Origin: Sorex araneus
Lineage: Eukaryota; Chordata; Mammalia; Eulipotyphla; Soricidae
Assembly: GCF_027595985.1 (NCBI RefSeq)
Contig: NC_073307.1
Coordinates: 13,015,432-13,079,431 of the forward strand
Reading direction: 5' to 3'
Length of the DNA stretch: 64,000 nt
The notes under the pieces were generated by a model. The model was not told the origin of the DNA, ran no database searches, and worked only from the letters and a program-made list of their open reading frames with translations. Both the position numbers and the translations under genes were made by a program. Shown in pieces: positions 24,301 through 36,129 of the stretch (within the stretch, counting starts at the first letter, position 1; the number at the start of each line of letters is the position of its first letter).

Positions 24301-24660
24301 CCATTTTTTTTCTTGTTCTTGTTCTTTTCTATATCAGAGGGCCAATGCAATTGTTTTGTTTCAAGGAAATATAATTTTCATGACATATAGTTTCAGTTGC
24401 CATGCTTTAATTGTGTTAAAATATAGACTTTTGCTAGATAGCAAAGGCCCTGGTGTTGCCGCATTTACATTAGAACTATAGTTATTTTAATTGTCCATGC
24501 ATGTCAGCGAATTGGGTCTTTTGCCTTTACTAATCCATCTGATGATAATTTTTCTAGGTGCAGAAATATCTGGGGGAATTTCCCCTCATACCCTGACAAT
24601 ATTTAACAACAAAAGGTGATTTCTTTTCTTATTTAAAAATGCCATAGCATTTTATCACTT
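24301..24660. other. Non-coding stretch
   Basis: Repeat-poor sequence containing 'taattgtccatgcatgtcag'. Nothing recognised; a possible conserved element. Confidence 0.45.
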
Positions 24661-24677
24661 GTTTTCAAGTTCATAAT

Positions 24678-24728
24678 TTCTCTCTCTCTTTCTCCCTGTC
24701 TCTGTCTCTCTCACTCTCTATCTCTCCA
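24678..24728. repeat. CT-rich low-complexity tract
   Basis: Imperfect tctc repeats next to an old SINE. Confidence 0.8.
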
Positions 24729-24732
24729 AATT

Positions 24733-24890
24733 TGTGGGTTGGGTGTCATACTCTGTGGTGCTCAGGATTTACTCCTGACTCTGAACTCAGGAATCACTCC
24801 TGATAGGCTATGAGGTGACAGGGATTGAACTCGGGTTGGTGGCATGTAAAGCAAACACCCTACCTGCTCTACTTTCTCTCTGGACCCTCT
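24733..24890 (-). mobile_element. Old family A SINE
   Basis: 'ggtgctcaggatttactcct', 'gaactcaggaatcactcctg', 'attgaactcgggttggtgg', 'tactttctctctggacc' in antisense order. It abuts another old copy on its right. Confidence 0.8.
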
Positions 24891-24894
24891 TTTC

Positions 24895-25061
24895 TTTCTT
24901 TTGAGTACACACCTGGTGGTAGTCAGGGCTTATTCTTGGTTGCGCACTCAGGGATCAGTCCCAGCAGTGTTTGAGGGTCATATCTGGTGCAAGGGATCTA
25001 ATGCTACTTAGGCATGTGCAAGGCAAGTGCCTTATCTGCTATACTGTCTCTCAAGACCCAA
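24895..25061 (-). mobile_element. Old family A SINE
   Basis: 'cacacctggtggtagtcagg', 'gcgcactcagggatcagtcc', 'gtgcaaggcaagtgccttat' in antisense order. Directly head-to-tail with the preceding copy, showing repeated insertion at one site. Confidence 0.8.
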
Positions 25062-25700
25062 GTTCATACTTTTTTAATGACAGTTCCTGCTTACTGTTAT
25101 TGTCAAATAAACCAAATATTTTCTTTATACTTTCTTCTCTTTAATTTACATGATAATTATATTTCTCTTATGAATTTCTTAAAAGTTAATCTTGATATCA
25201 AATACAGATATTACTATGTAAGCATAAATACTGCTCACAGAGATGGTTCCTTTTAAAGGAAGTTCAGCAATTTTTCTCTTTCTTTTCTGTGGTTTGTAAA
25301 TGTGACATTATGAGTGAAATTGCTCTAATTCTTAAATAAAAATGTTCCCATGGTGTTATCAATTATTGAACTCTTTAATTGTAATATGAAATTCAGTTGG
25401 AAAGTTACATAATTGGGAACTGCAATGCAGGTGGGTGCTCTGATACTATCGCTTCTGGCACTACTGCTCAAATGTAATTATACAGGAGTCGCTCTCAATA
25501 GTGTGGCTGTGCCGTGAATATTCTTAGATGAGAATTTATTTCTTAATTTGCTGACTCTGATAAACCATTCAGGAGAGGACAATAGTGAGCCCAGTATGAT
25601 AGTGTTTTAATGGAATAAACTCAGAAACAAAAGTTTTTGTATCATGGGAGAATTTCATGGTAAAATAGGCTTTTCTGAATGTCTATTTATTTTATTATTA
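25062..25700. other. Non-coding stretch
   Basis: Nothing recognised. It ends in a short (TTA)n tract at 25689-25710. Confidence 0.5.
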
Positions 25701-26110
25701 TTATTATTACTAATTTTTTTAATGAATCACCATGAAATGGAGCATTACAAAATAGTTCATGATTGCTTTTCAGTCACTCGATGTTCCAACACCCATTTCG
25801 CAACCAGTGTAATTTCCCCGCACCAGCGTCCCCAGTTTTCCTCCCACCTCTTCAAGCCACTCCCCACCCCAGCCTGCTTCTATGGCAGGCACATCTCTTA
25901 TCTCTCTCTCTTTCTCTTTCTCTCATTTTAAGCATTATGGTTGGCAATACAGATGCTGAAAGGTTATCATGTATATCCCTTTACCTCCTTTCCACACTCT
26001 GTTCTTGTCCTGAGTGATCATTTCCAACTAGTATTGTCATAATGGACCCTCTTCTATCTTAACTACCCTCCATCTCCTATACCATTGACCAATCATTGGA
26101 ATGTCAATTT
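25701..26110 (-). mobile_element. LINE-1 3'UTR fragment
   Basis: 'tttttttaatgaatcaccat', 'caaaatagttcatgattg' and the C-rich 'cttcaagccactccccaccc' match the order of the L1 3'UTR at 27578-28049, with older divergence. No ORF2 remains. Confidence 0.6.
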
Positions 26111-27567
26111 CTTTAGAAGTAGATGCTGCTTCCTTGGAGGTAATAATGCTCTTGCGTCAGGGTTTAGAGTGCTTTTCAGTAGGGACCATACGACTTGACA
26201 GTGAACCCCCATGATATGCCACAGGTGAACATCACATACTGGGGGGACCTTGGTACAAGTTTAGAACCATAAACCGGTAGGATAGGGACCACAGGAAGGA
26301 AATGACATCAGAAGGTGCAACAGATGGGAAAAGACCATGAAGAACTTATCTTGAAAATGTATTTATTTGAGGATGGAATCAATCCACTAATTATTTTTTC
26401 TCTCTATTGGGTTTCATATGATGTGGAATCTCTTAATTAGAAGCCATACATAAGCTTCAAAATTGGCGGTCTTCATTTTTTATTTTAGAACATCTTTGAA
26501 ATTGTTAGTTTTCCTCCACATAAACTTTGAGCAAACTATAAAACAATGCAAGGAATTGCTTCCATTTTTAAATCATTTTATAATTCTGCTTCTTCATAAT
26601 TCATACTTATTTGCATAACAAGCCAAAAACACAGATGAAACAACTTATAAAGTTCTAACATGGTTCTAAATGGCAGGAATCTGGGGTTACTTCAACTAAA
26701 ATTAGGCATTCTTTCTGTTACCTAGATGCATTTTCGTTTCTCAGTGCTCAGGAAATATGGTATACTTTCTATCTTTAAATTCGGTTAAAGGGATAGACCT
26801 ATAATTTTGTAATGCGCCTGGCCACCCTGTGGCTTTTCCATTAAAAGACCATTGAAAGGCAATTTAATTCCGTTTAACAGCAGTTGAGCATCTTAATAGT
26901 TGTAATAAAGAAAGTCATAAGGATGCTCATAGTCTCTGCATAATCTCAATGGATCCCTCCAGAATTTTAGAGAAAAAATAATTTAAGTTAGCAGTTTGTG
27001 TTAAGGGTTTATTTTTGGTGGGGGAGATGTTATGTACACTCCACAACATGCATCTATAGCTTCAGAGAAGGATGATTGAACTGCTAAAGAATGATTAAGA
27101 GCAGAAGATCACGTACCTGAGATCTTTAAATATGTGAAATGCTTAACTTAGTGAGGTACAGAGTGAAATTGGGAAGACTTTAATGATAGCAGGGTTATTT
27201 TTAAGGAAAGTAAGTAGTGTTTTACAGTACCAGGTAGGATGAATTATAATTATAGAACCCCACTTCATGCCTTGTAACACAAGTCATTTCATCAAAAGTG
27301 CACTTCTCTGTCTAAATTGCCAACAGTAGCACCATGTTGATGTGGAATTTATACGTCCTGTTAAAAAGAGAATTCAACAGAAACAAATATATTTTTATCC
27401 CAACTAGATCTGAACTACTCATGGAGATGAAGACCTTTCGAGTCCTTTATTTGTACAGGGTATTATTTAAGATAAAAGGACCAGAGTTACCTAATGGAGA
27501 CTCTGTAGATTGCTGTTTCTCACTGAGATTGTCTCTATCCCAGAGTCTCTTCCTGAGTTATGTGAAT
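26111..27567. other. Non-coding stretch
   Basis: Unique-looking. 26800-26930 ('ctggccaccctgtggctttt', 'caatttaattccgtttaaca') is repeat-free and a candidate for conservation testing. Confidence 0.45.
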
Positions 27568-27577
27568 TCTGTATCTT

Positions 27578-28600
27578 TTTTTTAATTTATTTTTTAATAA
27601 GTGAATCACTGTGAGGGTACAGTTACAGATTTATACATTTTTGTGCTCATGTTTCCCTCATACAAAGTTTGAGAACCCATCCCTTCACCAGTGCCCATTC
27701 TCCACCGGCAAATAAACCCAGCATCCCTCCAACCCTCCCCAATCCCATCTCCCCCCCCCCCACCCCACCCTGCCACTGTGGCAGGGTATTCCCTTTTGTT
27801 CTCTCTCTCTAATTAGGTGTTGTGGTTTGCAATAAAGGTGTTGAGTGGCCATTGTGTTCAGTCTCTAGTCTACATTCAGCAAGCATCACCCATCCCCCGC
27901 ATGCCTTCCAACCACATTTTTACTTGGTGTTCCCTTCTCTATCTGAGTTGCCTTCTCCCCAGAATGTGGGGCCAGCTTCCAAGCCATGGAGTCAACCTCC
28001 TGGTACTTATTTCTACTATTATTGGGTGTTAGTCTCCTACTCTGTTATTCTATATTCCACAGATGAGTGCAATCTTTCTATGTCTGTCTCTCTCTTTCTG
28101 ACTCATTTCACTTAGCATGATACTTTCCATGCTGATCCACTTATATGCAAAGTTCATGACCTCATTTTTTCTAACAGCTGCATAGTATTCCATTGTATAG
28201 ATGTACCAAAGTTTCTTCAACCAGTAGTCTGTTCCAGGGCATTCAGGTTTTTTCCAGATTCTGGTTATTGTAAACAGTGCTGTGATGAACATATAAGTGC
28301 AGATGTCATTTCGACTATACTTTTTTGTTTCTTTGGGATATATTCCCAGCAGTGGTATTGCTGGGTCAAATGGGAGCTCAATTTCTAATTTTTTGAGAAT
28401 TGTCCATATTGTTTTCCAAAAGGGCTGAACCAGTTGGCATTCCCACCAGCAGTGTAGAAGGGTCCCTTTCTCCCCACATCTTCTCCAACAGTGGTTGGTT
28501 TTGTTCTTTTGGATGTGTGCTAGTCTCTGTGGTGTGAGGTGGTATCTCATGGTTGTTTTGATCTGCATCTCCCTGATGATTAGTGATGTAGAACATGAAG
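27578..28600 (-). mobile_element. LINE-1, 5'-truncated: ORF2 C-terminus plus 3'UTR
   Basis: The minus strand encodes about 180 intact residues of the ORF2 C-terminus (28594 down to the stop at 28050), including '[20 protein letters not shown]', '[16 protein letters not shown]', 'PAIPLLGIYPKETK' and 'DRHRKIALICGI'. The preceding residues of the open frame are flanking DNA. The 3'UTR is 27578-28049. A 10-bp target-site duplication 'tctgtatctt' is at 27568-27577 and 28601-28610. This is the youngest-looking L1 here. Confidence 0.97.
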
Positions 28601-28917
28601 TCTGTATCTTGATGGCCAGTTTATCCTTGCTGTTCAGGAAACCAAATTCAGACAACTCTGACTTCCTGTAGAAACGTAATAACTGTCGAGCATGATGAAA
28701 ATATCATGTTCTTTTCCTTTTCTTGGAGACATTGAACAAAACTCAGAAGTGTTGCATTTACTACAGAATCAGAATAGTACTGGAAAATTTTCAACCGAGA
28801 TTGAATATCCATCCCAGTGACCCATCCTTCTCTGTTATAGGGAAATATTAGTTAAAGGCCCTGCAGATTCTGATGAGAAAACTAGAGTCAGTACGTCTCC
28901 AAAAATTGGTACTATCA

Positions 28918-29118
28918 GGGGCCAGAGAGATAGTTCAAGGAGTTGAGCAGAGGCATTGCAGGTTGGGGCCCTGGTTCAGTACCTGGTACCACATACTTCC
29001 TCTCTCCTCTGAGCATATGAGGAGGGAGCCCTGAATCCAGAGCTGGGAGTGGTCCCTGAGCCATCTCTGGATATGGCTCTAAAACCAAAATACCACCACC
29101 ATCACTAACAAAAACAAG
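28918..29118 (+). mobile_element. Old family A-like SINE
   Basis: Head 'ggggccagagagatagttca' and 'ggggccctggttcagtacc', diverged body, end 'ggctctaaaaccaaaatacc'. Full length without a clear target duplication. Confidence 0.75.
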
Positions 29119-29232
29119 CGGATTCATTCTGATACCTTTAACCTTCTTTGCCTAGAATTTCAGGATACTGTAATAAAGCACATTTATAACATTGTATTAT
29201 GATAATTTTCAAGCATTGTTGTCATCAAAAAA

Positions 29233-29392
29233 TAATACAGCAGGAGAGCACTTGTCTTGCATTATGACAACCCAAGTTCAATCCCTGGTATCCCATATGA
29301 TCCTTTGAGCCCTCTAGGAATGATTCCTGAGCACAGCAGCAGGAGTTATTCCTGAGCACTACTTATTGTGCCCCCAAAAAAACAAAAAAATC
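29233..29392 (+). mobile_element. Old family A SINE, head incomplete
   Basis: 'agcacttgtcttgcattatg', 'cccaagttcaatccctggta', 'tcccatatgatcctttgagc' and 'gaatgattcctgagcacag' are in sense order, ending in 'gtgcccccaaaaaaac'. Confidence 0.82.
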
Positions 29393-29532
29393 AATAAAAT
29401 TTAAAGAATCTGAGAGTAATCACACTCTTCTCTGAGATTATATTTACCAACATTTTGTGATGCTGTGCTTTTTTCTCGTCTCTGTGAACTGAGATATCCC
29501 ACAATTCAGGCAAACCTGTGTCACATATACTG

Positions 29533-29777
29533 TAGCACTGTAGCACTGTCATTCCTTTTTTCATATATTTGCTTGAGAGGGCACCAGTAATGACTCCATT
29601 GTGAGACTTGTTGTTATTGTTTTTGGCATATTGAACACACCACGGGTAGCTTGCCAGGTTCTGCCATGCTGGCGGGATACTCTTGGTAGCTTGCCGGGCT
29701 CTCCAAGAGGGACAGAGGAATCGAGCGTGGGTCAGCTGTGTGCAAGGCAAACACCCTACCTGCTGTGCTATTGCTCC
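29533..29777 (-). mobile_element. Family B SINE, full length
   Basis: The antisense copy runs from 'tgtagcactgtcattcc' through 'ttgttattgtttttggcat' and 'ccgggctctccaagagggac' to the tRNA head 'gggtcagctgtgtgcaagg...gctgtgctattgctcca'. It shows that the family B body is joined to the same kind of head as family A. Confidence 0.92.
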
Positions 29778-29977
29778 ATAATTTTACAACATTGGCTCTG
29801 TTTCAATTGAAGGAATTAATTACAATGGTCAGATTGATGCTAACATACAAAATCTATTTTTCTTACCTTTCTCCCTCCCACATATCTTTACTGCATCTTT
29901 CTTTCTTAAGCATTCCTTTTGCCACACTCAGACAAAGGGGCCATGCTAAAGTTACCATAACAGCTATTAATTTTAAA

Positions 29978-30075
29978 TTTTGTTTGGGGGGCCACATCTA
30001 ACTTAATGCTGCTGGGAACCAAACCCAGGAATTCCAAATGTCAAGAAATGCTCTAACTCTCTGAGCCAACTCCCC
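29978..30075 (-). mobile_element. Old SINE fragment, head side
   Basis: 'ggggggccacatctaactta', 'gggaaccaaacccaggaatt' and 'tgagccaactcccc' resemble an antisense diverged tRNA-head SINE with most of the body deleted. Confidence 0.6.
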
Positions 30076-30529
30076 AATTGCATCATTGCCAATGTCTTTT
30101 GGTAACAATGACTTTTTCCTTGCAATTTCATTCTGATTAAACAGAAGCAAATAACCACAGTTCAATTCATATTGTTATAAAACACGTTAAAGTCAGGATT
30201 AACCTTAAATTAAAAAAGCACAAGAATATTATTATTATTATTATGAGATATAAATTATGCTGCTTGAAGAACTGACCCTACTGAACAGGCTCAACAAAAA
30301 CTTGAAATCATTCTGAAAATTGTGTTTTCCTTCTTTGAGAATACCTTAAGTATGATATATTCTAAAACCTCTCATTTATTTTAAAATTTTAGAGCACATT
30401 AGGAAAAAATCTGAGCGTCAGTTATTAAATGAAGGCTTTCTGTATTACTGTGTGTTTATCTAATTAATATTCACTCATATACACTGTAGGACAGTATTTT
30501 TGTTAATTATTACAGTGTAGGCCCTGTAG

Positions 30530-30680
30530 GCTAGGGACCAGAGAGATAGCTCAAAGGATTGGGATCTCTGCTTTGCATGTTGGAAATCTGATGTCAGTCC
30601 CCAGCACTGAATGGCCTAGAGCACTGTACAGGGAATAGCTCCCAGATCACTGTTGGTTGTGACCCAACCACCAAAGTTTG
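30530..30680 (+). mobile_element. Old family A-like SINE
   Basis: Head 'gggaccagagagatagctca' and 'gctttgcatgttggaaatc', body 'gtcagtccccagcactgaat', end 'ggttgtgacccaaccac'. Confidence 0.75.
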
Positions 30681-32009
30681 CTAAGCTGAACTCTGATCAC
30701 TGGACAAGACCAGATTGCTAAGGGGAGAAGCATTTCTGGAAGGCTCATAAGGGAACTCTTAGATCTGATACTGGGCTTGTTTCTTGGTCTAAGTATTTGG
30801 AGACAGTGGTTCAATTTCTCAAAATACATTGAAGTATATGCACACTTTGTGCAGGTTTGGCTTTTCTCTTGACTTCAACAAGTAGAAAATACAAAACTAT
30901 TTTGAAGATATTAAGCTCATAAAATACAGAGATCACCAGAGAGGATGAAAACCAGACAGAAAGAGAAATCTAATATATTCTGCTTGTAAGATAAATGTTC
31001 AAAGCCAACTTAACTCTGAGAATTGAAAAGGAAGGGGTGAAATAGATGAACCAAATACTGATCAAAGGAAAATAAATCCATTGATTTTTCTAGCACTTTG
31101 TCTGGCCTATCCAAAATTTGACATTCTGAACTACATTAGCATGAGCGTGTACCCAATGTATTAAGGAAAGTTGATTAAAAACTGGTCAAGATAGTAGATA
31201 ATTAAGTATTCTTAAGGAGAAAGAGAACATTTGCAGAATAATCATTTATCAGACTATCATGAAAGAAGGATCACTTTGTTACAGCAATCCCAGTAAAATG
31301 AGTAAAATGGCCAATAAACCTACTTTAAATATCTTTAAATTGTTTAACAGCTCCTATTGTGTTATAAAAATACAAATTCCATCTTTAATGTGGCTTTATT
31401 ATAGTTTTCAGTGTCCTGTACCCCATTTTGGTGATGCTGTCTCATGCTTCTGAGTTTCCCTACCAGCCACACCTTGAGTTTCTGACCCAGGACCAGCAAT
31501 CACCACAGAACCAGAAAGGAAAGAACTCCATTGATGCATGCCATTTTCTGCAGAACTGTTTTCTATTTTACTAGAAAAAATATTAAATTAGATACCTGAT
31601 ATCATCTCTCAAACTATAAAGGATCAAATTAATTACAGCATACAGATTTTCTGCTTTTATGATATGATCACATATCATAAATTTATAAATTTAAATTTAT
31701 AAATTTATAAATTTAAAAATTTAAATATAAATCACATAAATTTAAAGAGTTTCAAATATTTGCTTACAGTCCACGGGATACTTGGTCACAGAAGAAGAAC
31801 CTAAACTCTGAAGAGGGCTGAGGCACTCTGGGAGTTTCATTGGAAATTAAATAGCAGTAGGCATGTCATTATTGGAATAAATAGCTATGTCTTTTCAAAA
31901 AGATTTTTAACCAACTCTAAAGCTAAAACACTGGAAGATTGTGCTTCCTACTTTAAAATGACATTGTCAATCACCAACCCTTATCTCTAAATAGCCCATC
32001 TACAAATAT
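30681..32009. other. Non-coding stretch
   Basis: Unique AT-rich sequence with an AT-palindromic tract at 31676-31745. Confidence 0.5.
31676..31745. repeat. Palindromic AT-rich repeat
   Basis: Alternating 'aatttataaattta' units that are self-complementary. Confidence 0.85.
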
Positions 32010-32252
32010 TGGCAAGCTACCAAGAGTATCCCGCCCACACAGGCAGAGCCTGGCAAGCTACCCATCGTGTATTTGTTAGGCCAAAAACAGTAAGGATAAG
32101 TCTCATTCCCCTGACCCTAAAAGAGCCTCCAATCATTGGGAAAGACAAGTAAGGAGAGGCTGCTAAAATCTCAGGGCTCGTAGGAAGAGAGATGTTACTG
32201 GTGCCCGCTTGAGTAAATCGATGAACAACGGGATGACAGTGATTCAGTGATA
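32010..32252 (+). mobile_element. Family B SINE (long-body variant)
   Basis: 'accaagagtatcccgcccac', 'gcagagcctggcaagctacc', the extra module 'ctaaaagagcctccaatcat...gctgctaaaatctcagggc', then 'gaacaacgggatgacagtga'. The head is missing. Confidence 0.9.
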
Positions 32253-32302
32253 AAATGTTGTACAAAACTCGGTCAACTAACTGTTTTTCTAAAGATTATG
32301 AA

Positions 32303-32303
32303 A

Positions 32304-32345
<42 letters not shown>
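32303..32345. repeat. (TA)n microsatellite at a SINE tail
   Basis: About 20 TA units with one G. It sits exactly between the left target-site repeat and the 3' end of the SINE that follows, so it probably grew from the A-rich tail. Confidence 0.92.
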
Positions 32346-32477
32346 TTGCTTTGTGGGTCACACCCAGCGATGTTCAGGGGTTACTCCTGGCTCTGCACTC
32401 AGGAATTTCTCCTGGCAGTGCTTGGGGGACCATATGGGATGCCAGGGATCGAACCCTCCCCGCTGTGCTCCAGCCCC
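32346..32477 (-). mobile_element. Family A SINE with deleted promoter region
   Basis: 'gggtcacacccagcgatgtt', 'ctgcactcaggaatttctcc' and 'ccatatgggatgccagggat' are followed directly by 'cgaaccctccccgctgtgct'. About 30 bp between the B box and A box of the head are missing. The direct repeat 'atgaaaatata' (32298-32308, 32478-32488) flanks the element plus its (TA)n tail. Confidence 0.9.
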
Positions 32478-32784
32478 ATGAAAATATATTTTAAGCTTTG
32501 AGATCCATCAACATTTACTCAGAGATTATATGGCATAAATATCTTTCATAAAAAACAAAAATAATTATGATGTTTAACCCAATAAAATTGTAGAAAGTGA
32601 TAAAATTAGCACTGGTTGGTGAGAAGCTAGCTAAGAAAAACACTTTGTTATTCATCAGTGTCCCTCTAGAAAGGAAACTATGCTGCCTTGGTCCCAGACA
32701 GTGTGGTCCCCTTTCTAAGGACATTATCCAAGCACACTTTCTCTTCGGGATGGACAGACATGTGAAACTTTGAGCATATTACCC

Positions 32785-33060
32785 TGCGTGGGGGACTGGA
32801 GTGCATGGGGGAATGCATGGGGCACAGTGGGTAGGGTCTTTGGCTTGCACGCGGCAGACCCGGGTTTGATTCCTCCGTCCCTCTCAGAGAGCCCAGCAAA
32901 TGACCAAGAGTATCCCACCCCATGGCAGAGCCTGGCAAGCTCCCCTTGGCATGTTCGATATGCCAAAAGCAGTAACAACAAGTCTCACAATGGAGACATT
33001 ACTGGTGCCTGCTCGAGCAAATCAATGAACAACGGGATGACAGTGCGGCAGTGCTACTCT
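32785..33060 (+). mobile_element. Family B SINE, full length
   Basis: Head 'ggcacagtgggtagggtct', 'cacgcggcagacccgggttt'; linker 'ctccgtccctctcagagagc'; body 'gcagagcctggcaagctccc' and 'gaacaacgggatgacagtg'. A short upstream repeat 'gcatggggga atgcatgggg' precedes the head. It carries the short body form without the 70-bp module. Confidence 0.92.
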
Positions 33061-33317
33061 GCACAGGGAAGAGAAGGCCCAGTCACCATTTTCTCTCTCC
33101 TCCTGCTATCTTGGCAGTCTCGGGCCTTTTCAGTGGAAAGGCAATTTCCCTGCCCACCTTCCCCCATGCGCACTCCTTCTACGGTTCACAACAGTCTCTT
33201 ACTAGCCAAAAACCTGTGTATGTGTCAAAGGTTTTGCATTTTGTGAAATTTTGATAAAACTACTTTTTATTTTATCCCTACCCATTTTCCATAAAATCAT
33301 AGGGGGAAATATATATA

Positions 33318-33571
33318 TCAAAGAGCCTGGCAATCTACTGAGAGTATCCTGCCCACACAACAGAGCCTGGCAAGCTCTCTATGGTGTATTTGATATGCCA
33401 AATACAGTAACAATAACAGGTCTCAATTCCCTGACCCTGAAAGAGCCTCCAATTGTTGTGAAAGATGAGTTAGGAGAGGCTGCTAAAATCTCAGGGCTGG
33501 GACAAATGGAGACATTACTGGCGCCCGCTTGAATAAATCAATAAATAACGGGATGACAATGATACAGTGAT
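33318..33571 (+). mobile_element. Family B SINE (long-body variant)
   Basis: 'gagagtatcctgcccacaca', 'gagcctggcaagctctctat', module 'tgaaagagcctccaattgtt...gagaggctgctaaaatctca', end 'aataacgggatgacaatgat'. 5'-truncated. Confidence 0.9.
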
Positions 33572-33884
33572 TACTTTTTACTTGATTACCAACCAGTTCT
33601 AGTTCTAATTCTCTGGAGTGTCAAAAATATTAATGAAATTCATGCAAATAGAGATCATTGTAATGTGGAAGATGTTTCCTGCAAGTTTCCTCACAACCTT
33701 TTGTCTTTTATTATGTATGTTTTCTTAGCAAGAAGTTGCTGGTATTGAAAAGAGGTTATATACACCAAAGGGTGTAATTCAGACATGTTTAGAATTTGTG
33801 TCCCACAGAAACCTGGGGTAGATAGAACTACTCTTACTGAACACATTTGAATCTTAGGTCAGTTCTGCTCCTTTTTCTGTGTGT

Positions 33885-34042
33885 TTTGTCTTGGGGCTAC
33901 ACCCCGCTGTGCTCAGGGCTTACACCTGGATCTCCAGTCAGATATCACTCCTGGTTAGCTCAGAGTGCCATATGGAGTACCAGGGATCTAACCAGTGTCA
34001 ACCACTCCAAGTACCCTACCTGTTATACTATCTCTCTGGCCT
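33885..34042 (-). mobile_element. Old family A SINE
   Basis: 'gggctacaccccgctgtgct', 'cactcctggttagctcagag', 'ccatatggagtaccagggat', 'atactatctctctggcc' in antisense order. Confidence 0.85.
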
Positions 34043-35221
34043 AGCCATGTGACTTCTGATTCTAAAGACAAATATAGAGCTTAAGTCAGGAAGAAGATTT
34101 TGATGAGGAAATAATCTTTTGAATACATTCACTGTCTTAGAGATTCTGAACGGAAATCTCTTGTCCAGACCTTGCTCATCTTGTGTTTAAGGGACATTTT
34201 ATTGGAAATTATGGACACTTTGGGATGCTGGTGAGGTGTGACTTCCCAGGGAAGGTTGTATTCCCTACATTTTTTTTTTATATCTTTACTAAGAGCTTGA
34301 AGCAGGGATCTTCTTTTCCCTTGATAATTGCTTAGGAAACATGACTATAGGGCCTAGAGAAGGGATACAAAAGGGAAAGAAAAAAGATTACTTATTTTGA
34401 GAAGAGAATTTCAATCTTCGTGTGGAATTGTATAGATGACGTTATTTTCATTATTCGGTATCCACCCAGATTTCCTGAAGAGACATGTGTGCATTATCTT
34501 GGAAATGATTACTTTAGCTCATGGGCTCCTGGGAACACCAATTCTGGCTGGAATTGCCCATAAGACCAATTGTTCAATTTTCATATTGAAAACTCCATTT
34601 CATTAGGGTCTATGCAACTGGCTACTGCCAAGTAGAGCACTCTTTCTCTCTCATTTCCACAGATGTGAGATAATATCAGATGGAAGGAAAAATGACACCA
34701 AGTGGTCTCTGGAAGTGGATATGACTTTTATAAGCACATAAATTACCATATATATTTAATACTTCATTATTTCTCTGAGCTCATTTTTAAGTGTAAGCTC
34801 ACATATGTGTTCAAGAGTTGGATGATGTCATTTAGCTAGAGGGGAAAATGGCAGATGTGTTCATCGACATATAAAGGTGTAAATGATAAAAATTAGACTT
34901 ATTGAAAAAAATTTTTTAGAAAGCTGTTTGTCAGAACACCAGAGGGGAAAAAGCAAGATAAGTCACATCATTGTCCATTATTTTACTTATGAGACGTCTT
35001 TAGCACCCATTTTGAAGTAGACATGTCTATCTTCTAGACAGAAAATAAAACTGAAGAAAAGCAATAGATATTTTGACTAGATTTCCCATGGAGAGTTCAA
35101 CTGTGATTCCATCGTGGTTTGGAGGTAAAATTACAGTGTTGGAAACAGAACACCTCAGTGACCTCTCTTGAAATTACTAAATTTTCTAAAAGGTGGTCCA
35201 TGTGCCATGAAGACAAAACAC
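34043..35221. other. Non-coding stretch
   Basis: Unique-looking; no gene or repeat recognised. Confidence 0.5.
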
Positions 35222-35345
35222 TGAACAAGGTTTGATCCCTCGCATCCCATATGGTCCCCTGAGCACTGCCGGAAACCATGCCTGATACAGAGGCAGGAGT
35301 AAGCCTTGAGTAGTGCCAATTGTGGTCCCCCCCCCACCAAATACA
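35222..35345 (+). mobile_element. Family A SINE, 5'-truncated
   Basis: It starts at the B-box region ('aaggtttgatccctcgcatc'), then 'ccatatggtcccctgagcac' and an A/C-rich end 'gtggtccccccccccaccaa'. The A box is lost. Confidence 0.85.
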
Positions 35346-35430
35346 AAATACTATGTGGTATGTAGTAGAAGGGAATTGGTAAGACCACCTACCTTCAGAT
35401 TAACATTAACCATAAAAGAGATGAAACTTA

Positions 35431-35620
35431 GGGGCTGGAGAGATAGCACAGCGGGTAGGGCGTTTGCCTTGCACGCGGCCGACCCGGGTTCAAATCCCAG
35501 CATCCCATATGGTCCCCGGAGCACGGCCAGGGGTAATTCCTGAGTGCAGAGCCAGGAGTAACCCCTGTGCATCGCCAGGTGTGACCCAAAAAGCAAAAAA
35601 AAAAAAAAAACTAAAAAAAA
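35431..35620 (+). mobile_element. Young full-length family A (SOR-like) SINE
   Basis: Reference copy of the family. A box 'tagcacagcgg' (35444-35454) and B box 'ggttcaaatcc' (35487-35497) both fit the pol III consensus exactly. The body follows, then 'tgtgacccaaaaagc' and a long A tail. Flanked by a perfect 17-bp duplication 'aaaagagatgaaactta' (35414-35430 and 35621-35637). Recent insertion. Confidence 0.97.
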
Positions 35621-36129
35621 AAAAGAGATGAAACTTATAGCTTTTATCTAAATACCACTGTAATGGGAGCAAAATGATGCTCTGTCTACAGAATGAGTTT
35701 TGGGATGCTCATTAGCTAGTGCTCATGCTAGTGTAGCCTATGGCTGTGTCCTCAGACTATCAGGGGCCAGATCTGAACTTCCCCACTCAAATTGTATTTC
35801 CAATGTGTTTTGGACCTGAAGTATTTTATGCAGCTACTCAACAAAATGGAAAACAAAATGTAAATTTTAAGAGCACATATAGAAATAACTTAGTTTCCAC
35901 TCGTCGTTTAGCTGTTTGTCTCAATATTTATCCCTATCTACCATGTGCCACAGAACTTTCTGAACTTCCTGTACTTTCTGCTCTTACACACAGAGGATTT
36001 TATTATAACTTTTAACTAGAAAATATTAAACATCTGTGATTTCCTAATAAATTTCTTTAACAAAAGTAGGAAGTCTAGTAACTTAAGCCTATAAAATAGC
36101 TTTCACTTAATTCAAATGATCTGAGAGCT

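Noticed and set aside
28050-28655. 201-codon minus-strand frame as a host gene
   Set aside because: All but the first ~20 residues are the LINE-1 ORF2 C-terminus; the start is flanking DNA and the element is 5'-truncated.
32770-33246. 158-codon plus frame
   Set aside because: It runs through a family B SINE in sense orientation; not a gene.
35431-35500. SINE heads as functional tRNA genes
   Set aside because: They keep A and B boxes but lack the tRNA 3' half and are joined to SINE bodies.
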